DNA of 34,251 nucleotides, from assembly GCA_031284645.1 (NCBI GenBank), contig JAITXS010000195.1, positions 1 to 34,251 of the forward strand, read 5' to 3'. Made by a program: the position numbers and the translations under genes. The stretch is from Spirochaetaceae bacterium (GTDB lineage: Bacteria; Spirochaetota; Spirochaetia; Treponematales; Breznakiellaceae). The stretch's first letter is position 1. Each line of letters begins with the position of its first letter. Below, piece after piece: positions 1 to 6,719 of the stretch. A model generated the notes under the pieces. It saw only the letters and a list, made by a program, of their open reading frames with translations. It did not search any database and had not been told where the DNA came from.

Positions 1-967
1 CTCGCCAGTATTTTGATTTCAGACCCGTGATTGATTGCCGGATAATTTCCAACATGGACTTTTTATCCTGCCCCATGATTTTTATTATTTCAGGCGGCAG
101 TTTCCCAATGGATTTAAAAGCTGCTCCGAGGTTTCCCTTTTCGGTATCATAGTCATCAACAAGCTGGTCGATAGGGGTTTTCTTCAACGCAACGGATTCT
201 TCTCGTTCTTCTTCCCACCCTCTATCCGGTTTGTCTTTGAAGTCCGCGATTTGATCTTTTACCCAGCGTTCAAATGCGCCCTCCAAAGTCTGCTGGTATT
301 TTACGCGCTCGCCGGTGTGCTTCTCCGTTACCCACGGGGCATTGACCCGAACAAGATTAACCCTTCCCCGCGCCTCCCGGTCTGCTTCGGAAAAATCAAA
401 CTCTCCAACCACGGTTACTTCATAGCGTTCTAATTCCTTTGTTATTTCTTTTTGATTTTTCCATCGAATCGGCATAACCAAATAAAGAAGACGGAAATTA
501 CATTCGGTAAGCAGTTTATTAACCCATTTCTCAAAAATAGAATACGGCGGGTTACTATAAATTAGACTGAATTGCTGTTCAATTAAGGAAACATCCCAAT
601 AATTCCTGCCGATGAGGAATATCCCTTTTGGGATAAGATCATCAGCCTGTACCCTTGCTATCTCTATGCCGTATTTCTTTCGGGCTTCAAAGAAATTAAG
701 AACGCGGCCATCACCAGCGCCAATGTCGAGGAATGTATCAATATGAAGTCTTTCTTTTTTATTTTTGTTTTCCCATTCTTCATCAATTTTTAATTCCGTC
801 TTTCCTCCACGCCAGCCGGATTCATAATCGTTTTCATGTATGCGCAGATAATTCCAGATGTCTTTTTTCATGGCGTCCATGATTTCCGCAGTAGTGGGAT
901 ACCATTCAAAATCCTCATTCGAGGTTTGCAATGCGCGTATTTTGGAAGCGGTACTATTGGTACTCAT
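1..967 (-). CDS. DUF4942-type class I SAM-dependent DNA methyltransferase (C-terminus off the window edge)
   Basis: Minus-strand reading frame from ATG at 967 stays open to position 1: MSTNSTASKIRALQTSNEDFEWYPTTAEIMDAM...DTFLDIGAGDGRVLNFFEARKKYGIEIA...YSNPPYSIFEKWV.... It contains SAM motif I (DIGAGDGR) and catalytic motif NPPY. It is missing from the ORF track because it is open at the edge. Confidence 0.8.
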   Translation of the reverse strand, partial: MSTNSTASKIRALQTSNEDFEWYPTTAEIMDAMKKDIWNYLRIHENDYESGWRGGKTELKIDEEWENKNKKERLHIDTFLDIGAGDGRVLNFFEARKKYGIEIARVQADDLIPKGIFLIGRNYWDVSLIEQQFSLIYSNPPYSIFEKWVNKLLTECNFRLLYLVMPIRWKNQKEITKELERYEVTVVGEFDFSEADREARGRVNLVRVNAPWVTEKHTGERVKYQQTLEGAFERWVKDQIADFKDKPDRGWEEEREESVALKKTPIDQLVDDYDTEKGNLGAAFKSIGKLPPEIIKIMGQDKKSMLEIIRQSITGLKSKYWR

Positions 968-1068
968 GGCAGTTTCCCGTTTTCCTTTGCGTCTGAAAGC
1001 TCAATTTTCTGCAATTCGCTTTTTTGAAAGTCTAAAAGGGCTTTTTCCGCCCATTCCTTACCAGTCAT
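964..1068 (-). CDS. Small hypothetical protein (34 aa) translationally coupled to the methyltransferase
   Basis: ATG after an aaaggag ribosome-binding site: MTGKEWAEKALLDFQKSELQKIELSDAKENGKLP*. Its stop overlaps the methyltransferase start (ATGA). Confidence 0.5.
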   Translation of the reverse strand: MTGKEWAEKALLDFQKSELQKIELSDAKENGKLP

Positions 1069-1112
1069 TTTTTCTCCTTTAATAACGTCCGGGTTTCCCC
1101 GGACTGTTTGGT

Positions 1113-2177
1113 TTACGCCGCGTTAAGTTTTGTCCACTCGTTTCGTTCCATGTTCATCATTGCCCACGCCGTCATTTCCAATTCAGTTGAACGGTCATAA
1201 CTGGCCACATCCTGAGCATGGCGCGTGACTGCATTCGCCAAACCATAGAGGGATAATTCTTCGCCGCGAATAAGATGATCAAGAATGCTTTCCGATTCCT
1301 TTTCAAAAAGGCCGTAAGACTTCGCCGCCAATTGCACCACTGCGGGGACATTAGAGCTTGTGATTTTTGCATCTTTGGAAATTTTCATTGCAGAAACAAC
1401 GCGCTCAAATTGCACCATATCGGCGGTAGCGCGAACAATGTCCTGAAGTTTCATCACAAATGCTTTGTCATCGGCAACAATGGTCTCGCTGCGGTAAATT
1501 TCAAAATTATCTTCACCCTCGTTTGACCGGCCGACATGGCGGTTTCTTTTCCCTGCTGTATTGGCAATCATTCCATTTTTGCAAACAAGCCGATAAACCA
1601 ATGGCATAACGCTTACCGCACCAAGGCCGGTTTCACTGTTTGATATGAGAATCCCGCTCTGAACAATATCGCCCTTTGAAATTTCCGTTTGTATCCGGGG
1701 GTTTACTACTTTGAGATACATTCGCTTATCTGTGAGTTCACAACTTTCAACGGAGGCCCCTTCCATGTTGGAAATAATTGGAAGAACAGCCATTGCTATC
1801 TCGTGATTATCAATCCTGCGGTATCTGTCCGAAAGGAAAGCCCTGGCCTTGCCATCCAAGGTGCGTATCATCCGGTTATCCGGTTCTTTCTGAAACCATG
1901 TATTCACATTGGTTGCCAAAAGCTCCGGTTCATGCTCAAGCATTCTGTTATAATACCGGGAAGGTATTCCGAGCTTCGCGCCAATTTGATCATGGGCTAC
2001 GCTGTTAATAGTAAAGTTCGGAATATCAGGAAGGCTCAACACCGGACCCGCCGTTTCCTCATCATATACCGGCACCATCATCTGCATTTTGTTGGTGTTT
2101 GCGATATAGTCCCGCTTGACCTCGTTTTGGCGTTCAAGTTCGATTGCCAAATCCTGTAAAGTTTTTCCTGTTTTCAT
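1113..2177 (-). CDS. DUF932 domain-containing protein (phage/plasmid-type)
   Basis: 354 aa ORF with an aggagaaaa ribosome-binding site. The pattern ...IPSRYYNRMLEHEPELLATNVNTWF...RTLDGKARAFLSDRYRRIDNHEIA... is typical of DUF932 proteins. Confidence 0.8.
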   Translation of the reverse strand: MKTGKTLQDLAIELERQNEVKRDYIANTNKMQMMVPVYDEETAGPVLSLPDIPNFTINSVAHDQIGAKLGIPSRYYNRMLEHEPELLATNVNTWFQKEPDNRMIRTLDGKARAFLSDRYRRIDNHEIAMAVLPIISNMEGASVESCELTDKRMYLKVVNPRIQTEISKGDIVQSGILISNSETGLGAVSVMPLVYRLVCKNGMIANTAGKRNRHVGRSNEGEDNFEIYRSETIVADDKAFVMKLQDIVRATADMVQFERVVSAMKISKDAKITSSNVPAVVQLAAKSYGLFEKESESILDHLIRGEELSLYGLANAVTRHAQDVASYDRSTELEMTAWAMMNMERNEWTKLNAA

Positions 2178-2189
2178 GGTTTTTCTCCT

Positions 2190-2519
2190 TTACCATCTTT
2201 TAAGTGACTGAGCGGCATACCGAAGTTCCGGAAGTAATTCCGGATGCGTAACGGTAAGATTTATAAATCGGGTCAGCACATTACTGATTTCCGATGCCTT
2301 ATCTTTTGAAATTTTTTCTGTGACATATTCAATTCTGACGGTCAGTTCCTGAATAGAAGCCTCAGCTTCTTCTCTGGTTTTCCGTCCAGCATCGGGTCCG
2401 CTTATAGGCCATTCATGATTGAGTACAAGAGTATCGAAAATATCCTGTCCTGCTTTATCTGCCTTTGCCCGATAATCTTCCAAAAGTGCTTGCTTATTTG
2501 GATCACCGTAAATAATCAT
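2190..2519 (-). CDS. Hypothetical protein
   Basis: 109 aa ORF, collinear with its neighbours; its start overlaps the stop of the upstream ORF (2516..2519). Confidence 0.6.
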   Translation of the reverse strand: MIIYGDPNKQALLEDYRAKADKAGQDIFDTLVLNHEWPISGPDAGRKTREEAEASIQELTVRIEYVTEKISKDKASEISNVLTRFINLTVTHPELLPELRYAAQSLKRW

Positions 2520-2731
2520 CCCTCCACCTCCTCTTCGTCGTCTTCGTCTTCGATTGCTTCATCAAGGTTGTCTAAACCTAAAAAGCCGCTTGGGGTTTGG
2601 AGAACATAACTGTGATGTCGAGTGAAATAAGTGTTGCCTTCCAGTCTGAGTTTTTTGTCTTCTCCGTAGTCTTCCAGAGTTTCTAGGATCTCGCTAAGAA
2701 GATTTTTGAGCTTGCCTACCTTCATTGTCAT
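2516..2731 (-). CDS. Hypothetical protein with an acidic C-terminus (EDEDDEEEVEG)
   Basis: 71 aa ORF overlapping the next gene by 4 bp (ATGA). Confidence 0.6.
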   Translation of the reverse strand: MTMKVGKLKNLLSEILETLEDYGEDKKLRLEGNTYFTRHHSYVLQTPSGFLGLDNLDEAIEDEDDEEEVEG

Positions 2732-2995
2732 AAAATGCCCCTTTGGCCTCTATTGAGTGCCGTTCGGTTACCGGTTTTCCCGGTTGCCGTATATTTGTCC
2801 GATTGGACATACTGAAATAATCACGTCTAAAATATTGAAGGGATAGGGATTTTGCAAAAATATCTTGAGAAAATCGGAAAAAATTTACGTTTTTCACTAT
2901 CCGCTTGGAAAGTGTTTCCGGTGTTTTTGTGGTGTTATACGATATAATGCTCAAGGAAATTAAAAAAATAAGTAAATTTGTAGATTTCATATCCT

Positions 2996-3313
2996 TCAGT
3001 TGTCCCTTCCAAAATGTTTTAATAAATCACCAATAGCAAAGACTATTTCGCGCCTCTGCCATTGGTTACCGCTACACCCACCCCGGACAAACCGCGTACC
3101 GTTTGTAACCCGTTGGAGCAGTTTTCTAACTGCCCAAAATATCCGGTTAACGTATCTCCCCTCCGTACACACCGGCAACAAACAGAAGAGATAGACTGCC
3201 TCAAGTACAGCCATGAAAATTATGGGATTTGGAGCGTTGAGGGTTTGGGCCTCAATAAGTGGAAAATGAGTTTTGGAAACCACTTGCTCTACTGAGCCGC
3301 CCCGATTTTTCAT
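2996..3313 (-). CDS. Hypothetical protein (105 aa)
   Basis: Internal start MKNRGGSVEQVVSKTHFPLIEAQ... follows a GGAGG ribosome-binding site. The upstream part of the 191 aa track ORF overlaps the 3348..3986 gene and is probably not translated. Confidence 0.45.
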   Translation of the reverse strand: MKNRGGSVEQVVSKTHFPLIEAQTLNAPNPIIFMAVLEAVYLFCLLPVCTEGRYVNRIFWAVRKLLQRVTNGTRFVRGGCSGNQWQRREIVFAIGDLLKHFGRDN

Positions 3314-3347
3314 TAGTCTTTTTCCCTCCATGCTTTTTTTATTTTTT

Positions 3348-3986
3348 TTACCTTCGGGTTTTTTTGGCATCTTCCCCGGTATCCGTTTCATCTTCCGGAA
3401 TATCCAATGCGTCCTCCTCTTTCGCTTCTTGGCATGAGGATTTGAAAATTTCCACACAATTTGAAGACAGAAGAATACAATCTGTCGGGACAGTAATATC
3501 TCCGCTGCACTTTGATTTGCGAAGAAGTATTTCATCATATTTTTCATTCTTCGAATTTGCCTGTACCGCATGGCAATTGATAATTGTTCCGCGGTTTATT
3601 TCTTTCCCTATTGATGAAAGAAGGGAATCGGCAATAGCCGTCGTTTTTTCCCTGACAAGGCCGTAAACCAGTTTGGTACGCTCATCACTGTTAAGACTCG
3701 CCTGGTAATTCCTGACAGTTTCCGTTCCCTTGTCTTTGACAGCCTTGCGAAGCTGTTCTTTCTGGTCATCAGAAAGTTCAAGGGTGTAATCCAAAAGAGA
3801 ATTGGCAGCAAGGTCATCAATAAGACGGTTTGCCAAATCTTTAAAAAGATCATCTAAAGGATTCAGTTCAATGACGGATTCAAAAATACCATGAACCGTT
3901 TCCACAATCTGATCATCAATAGCCGGCTGAATGTCCTCAAAATCCGGCCTCTGGTTTTGAACAACTACATCTTTACTTATACTCAT
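3348..3986 (-). CDS. Hypothetical protein (212 aa)
   Basis: Long ORF with plausible composition in the same-strand gene series; overlaps the stop of the upstream small ORF. Confidence 0.65.
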   Translation of the reverse strand: MSISKDVVVQNQRPDFEDIQPAIDDQIVETVHGIFESVIELNPLDDLFKDLANRLIDDLAANSLLDYTLELSDDQKEQLRKAVKDKGTETVRNYQASLNSDERTKLVYGLVREKTTAIADSLLSSIGKEINRGTIINCHAVQANSKNEKYDEILLRKSKCSGDITVPTDCILLSSNCVEIFKSSCQEAKEEDALDIPEDETDTGEDAKKTRR

Positions 3987-4165
3987 TACTTGGTCTCCTT
4001 TACAAATTTTTCAAGAAAATCCGGCTCCTGTATCAATGCTTGAAGCAGGAGATTTGCTTTTCCTAATCCAAAGGAAAACGGATAACGGTCTTGTTTTTCC
4101 GTGTCCTTTCGAATACTTACTGTTGGATTACCTTTGTATTCTCCACTGTCAATGACAACTTTCAT
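3986..4165 (-). CDS. Small hypothetical protein (59 aa), missing from the ORF track
   Basis: ATG at 4165: MKVVIDSGEYKGNPTVSIRKDTEKQDRYPFSFGLGKANLLLQALIQEPDFLEKFVKETK*. Its TAA overlaps the ATG of the 212 aa gene (TAATG). Confidence 0.7.
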   Translation of the reverse strand: MKVVIDSGEYKGNPTVSIRKDTEKQDRYPFSFGLGKANLLLQALIQEPDFLEKFVKETK

Positions 4166-4181
4166 TTTTTGCTCCCTAAAA

Positions 4182-4583
4182 TCAGGATTCGATAATTATC
4201 TGCGCGCCAACCTTATCCCGCCCATACCATTTACTGGCTTCAATATAAAACACAAGCGAATCATCGGACCAGATTTTTAATTCCGTTATTGCGTCCATGG
4301 TGCTTTTCAGCAAATTATCAAGGTCAGGTTTTTTTGTATGAGGAATGCTTGATATTCCGCCTGTATCTTTTAAGCTCTTAGGCCTAGGCAAAAAGAAAAT
4401 CACTCGTAAATATACCGGCGCCGTGATGGTTGTTTTTTGACATGGGCAGAAACAAGCCTTGATCTCTTCCTTCCATGAATCCGCAGTGTGCGGATTATAA
4501 ACATGACCATTAGCAGCCATTCGCGGCCTCGGCTGCGGCTTTGGTATGCCATTCACAAACAGGTGGTATAAAACTTTCATCAT
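4182..4583 (-). CDS. rusA: RusA-family crossover junction endodeoxyribonuclease
   Basis: FVNGIPKPQPRPRM...HTKKPDLDNLLKSTMDAIT...WSDDSLV matches the RusA family pattern (KPDxDNLxKxxxDxL, DD). Confidence 0.85.
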   Translation of the reverse strand: MMKVLYHLFVNGIPKPQPRPRMAANGHVYNPHTADSWKEEIKACFCPCQKTTITAPVYLRVIFFLPRPKSLKDTGGISSIPHTKKPDLDNLLKSTMDAITELKIWSDDSLVFYIEASKWYGRDKVGAQIIIES

Positions 4584-4590
4584 GGTTTCC

Positions 4591-4773
4591 TTAAATCGAG
4601 TTGATGGGCATATTTCGGGCTAAGTCCCGGATTTTATATCCCAGGCAGATTACCAAGCCGCAGCACCAGAACAGTACCGGAATGCCTAATATTCGTACGG
4701 CAGCCATCCGATCCCCAAAATTCTTAATCTTCTGGCCCTGTTGCCAGAAAAAACCTCCATTTAAAATCATCAT
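4591..4773 (-). CDS. Small hypothetical protein with one predicted transmembrane segment (60 aa)
   Basis: Good caggaggcgaATG ribosome-binding site; hydrophobic stretch VRILGIPVLFWCCGLVICLGY. Confidence 0.5.
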   Translation of the reverse strand: MMILNGGFFWQQGQKIKNFGDRMAAVRILGIPVLFWCCGLVICLGYKIRDLARNMPINSI

Positions 4774-4862
4774 TCGCCTCCTGTAATTTTTTTTTGGCGG
4801 CGGGGCCCAGATTCGTAGCCAAGATACCCCGCCTGTTTTGCATTTCGTTTGTCAGCTTTTTT

Positions 4863-5114
4863 TCATGTGACCTCCTTTTTCCTTCCTGCTTTATCCACCA
4901 CGGTGCCGGCCGGAATTTCACTCTTATCCAGCCAGGCATCGAGATCATCAATATAAAAAAGTCTCGGCCCTACCGGCTGCGGAAAGCTGCGAATTTTACA
5001 TTTAGTTGAGCAATCGTAAAGCGTTGATTTTCCCATGCGGAGATATGCAGCCGCTTCTGCGAGAGTAAGCATTTTATCTTGGTATTTTCCCTGTACTGTC
5101 TTTTTTTCCTTCAT
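4863..5114 (-). CDS. Helix-turn-helix, excisionase-family DNA-binding protein
   Basis: MKEKKTVQGKYQDKMLTLAEAAAYLRMGKSTLYDCSTKCKIRSFPQPVGPRLFYIDDLDAWLDK is the MerR/Xis-like HTH_17 pattern. Ribosome-binding site ttggag before ATG at 5114. Confidence 0.8.
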   Translation of the reverse strand: MKEKKTVQGKYQDKMLTLAEAAAYLRMGKSTLYDCSTKCKIRSFPQPVGPRLFYIDDLDAWLDKSEIPAGTVVDKAGRKKEVT

Positions 5115-5124
5115 AATTTTCTCC

Positions 5125-5204
5125 AAAAAAAAGAAGCTGAACTTATCCGGCCTTGCGGCAGGAAGTGGTAGCTTCCAGCCAGCCGTCAAAATTCAGCCTC
5201 TTTT
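5125..5204 (-). promoter_or_regulatory. Structured leader / attenuator-like RNA upstream of the excisionase-like gene
   Basis: On the minus strand, AAGAGGCTGAA (5202..5192) pairs with TTCAGCTTCTT (5141..5131) with one mismatch. The internal hairpin GGC-T-GGAAG-CTACCA-CTTCC-T-GCC spans 5180..5157. A T8 run (5132..5125) follows and abuts GGAG and the ATG. Confidence 0.5.
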
Positions 5205-5219
5205 CTACTCTGCTACCAC

Positions 5220-5245
5220 AAAGTAATTTTCTTATAAATTACTTT
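5220..5245. promoter_or_regulatory. Perfect 10-bp dyad, candidate operator between the excisionase-like gene and the 85 aa ORF
   Basis: AAAGTAATTT-tcttat-AAATTACTTT, read directly. Confidence 0.5.
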
Positions 5246-5357
5246 AACATTACTTCTGGGACTTGTCAAGAGAATTTGAAAAAAATAGAAAGATTTTACC
5301 CTAAAAAAAATGACAAAATGACTTCCCTATATCGTAAAATTCGCCGATAATAAGGCC

Positions 5358-5615
5358 ATGGGTAGCAAACAAATATCGATCAGATGGGAACCTTGGATTG
5401 AAAACGCTATAAAAGCCCTTGCGGATGAGAAGGGTAAGACGTTTTCATGGATGGCTAATTTTCTGGTTGGAATGAAGCTAAATGATTTAGACATTGTGCG
5501 GGAAGATTTTGAACCAAATATGGAAGATATTGCTTTGAAAGTTAAAAATAAGAAGAATACTGAAGCCAAAAAAGCGGAAGCGGTACTCCCGGATGGGCAG
5601 GCTTCTACCGGATAG
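5358..5615 (+). CDS. Small hypothetical protein (85 aa), possibly ribbon-helix-helix-like
   Basis: MGSKQISIRWEPWIENAIKALADEKGKTFSWMANFLVGMKL; divergent from the excisionase-like gene; TTGTCA at 5263..5268 may be a -35. Confidence 0.6.
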   Translation: MGSKQISIRWEPWIENAIKALADEKGKTFSWMANFLVGMKLNDLDIVREDFEPNMEDIALKVKNKKNTEAKKAEAVLPDGQASTG

Positions 5616-5697
5616 TAGATTTTGCCTATTTTAGGCAAATATCAGAAAAGAGATTTCCGGGCTGTAATCCCTTTTTCAGCAAAAAATTAGATTCCTT

Positions 5698-6000
5698 TCA
5701 GTGTTTTTGGTTGCGGTACTGGTCAATTACAGCCTGAAAATCATCAAGCATATTTTTTATCCTGTTTTCTGGTTCTATTCCCATTAAAAGATATTCAACA
5801 GTGGTACCCAAGGCCTGAGCTATTACCAAGGCTTCATCAGCCCGGGGAAGGTTCCCGTCCCGCTGAAGCGAGTAATATGAAGCATGGTTCAGACCAACCG
5901 AATATATAAATTCCTGCAGAGAAAGGTTCTTCGTTTTTTTGGCTAATTCCTTAACCCGCGCATAAAAATCCATACAAGTAATTTTCGCCATTATTGGCAT
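5698..6000 (-). CDS. XRE-family transcriptional repressor
   Basis: MPIMAKITCMDFYARVKELAKKTKNLSLQEFIYSVGLNHASYYSLQRDGNLPRADEALVIAQALGTTVEYLLMG is a Cro/CI HTH. The track start at 6015 overlaps the dyad, so a start at 6000 or 5991 is more likely. Confidence 0.8.
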   Translation of the reverse strand: MPIMAKITCMDFYARVKELAKKTKNLSLQEFIYSVGLNHASYYSLQRDGNLPRADEALVIAQALGTTVEYLLMGIEPENRIKNMLDDFQAVIDQYRNQKH

Positions 6001-6013
6001 TTTTATATTTTCC

Positions 6014-6049
6014 ATACAGATAAAAATGACTTGTTTTTTTTATCTGTAT
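6014..6049. promoter_or_regulatory. Perfect 13-bp inverted repeat, candidate XRE operator
   Basis: ATACAGATAAAAA (6014..6026), 10-bp spacer, TTTTTATCTGTAT (6037..6049). Confidence 0.7.
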
Positions 6050-6071
6050 AGATTATTATTATATTCATATT

Positions 6072-6169
6072 GCCGTCCTTGGATCATTGTTCTTACACAA
6101 ACAAGAGCAATGTGTGCTTATGGTTCTCCCTTAAAGACCAAAAGCAAAGGACGGCTGTTTTTTTTTTTT
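6072..6169 (+). ncRNA. Candidate structured small RNA or 5' leader with intrinsic-terminator-like end
   Basis: Closing stem GCCGTCCTT (6072..6080) / AAGGACGGC (6147..6155). Hairpin CATTGTTCTT (6085..6094) / AAGAGCAATG (6103..6112, one G-U). Third weak hairpin GGTTCT/AGACC (about 6122..6139). T12 at 6158..6169. Preceded by TTGTTT-17 bp-TATTAT (6031..6059). Confidence 0.5.
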
Positions 6170-6203
6170 GAAAATCGTGTAAAATACAGGAAAGAGGTAT
6201 AAG

Positions 6204-6674
6204 ATGAAAATATTCCTGCGGATTGCTGGTATCATCATCGCTGTTTTGAGCCTTTTGTTGCTTTTTGCCGTTCCTGTTGCCGGGGTTATTTTCCTCATAA
6301 TTGGGGCCTTTTTTATTATCCTGTCAATCAAACTCCCCCAAAAACCAGATAAAAAACCCAGCCAAGAAAAAGAAGATGAAACACCTTTCTCCGGACGCAG
6401 AACAAGAGAACCGTATTACCATAAAGAGGACGGTGAGGTAAAAGATATTGCAAAATTATGTAGCGACAAGCCCGATAATGGCTCCGAAACCATATATATA
6501 ATTGATGCCTGGTTAAAATCAGATGGAGAACTCGATGTTCAAAAACGCGAAATATGTGAGACGGTCGAAGAAGCAAAGGAACAGCTAAAGGATATGGGGT
6601 ACAAGCCTATTAAGAATGATGCTCACATGGAAGAATTGAGGCTAGTAGCTTATAAAGAGTGGTTTTATAAGTAA
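6204..6674 (+). CDS. Hypothetical membrane protein (about two N-terminal TM segments plus a cytosolic domain)
   Basis: 156 aa; MKIFLRIAGIIIAVLSLLLLFAVPVAGVIFLIIGAFFIILSIKL followed by a charged domain; ribosome-binding site ggaaagagg. Confidence 0.75.
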   Translation: MKIFLRIAGIIIAVLSLLLLFAVPVAGVIFLIIGAFFIILSIKLPQKPDKKPSQEKEDETPFSGRRTREPYYHKEDGEVKDIAKLCSDKPDNGSETIYIIDAWLKSDGELDVQKREICETVEEAKEQLKDMGYKPIKNDAHMEELRLVAYKEWFYK

Positions 6675-6719
6675 CCAGTTTTACTCGACAAAATATTCCT
6701 CTTTTTCACGACAGAATAT

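Noticed and set aside
35-433. Plus-strand 132 aa ORF at the left edge
   Set aside because: Antisense to the clear DUF4942 methyltransferase frame, which carries catalytic motifs.
2694-2990. 98 aa minus-strand ORF (MKSTNLLIFLISLSI...)
   Set aside because: Overlaps the 71 aa gene start, no ribosome-binding site, mixed composition; at most the short MSNRTNIRQPG... part could be real.
4724-4951. 75 aa minus-strand ORF
   Set aside because: First half overlaps the well-supported HTH gene; only the tail from MQNRRGIL might be translated, without a clear ribosome-binding site.
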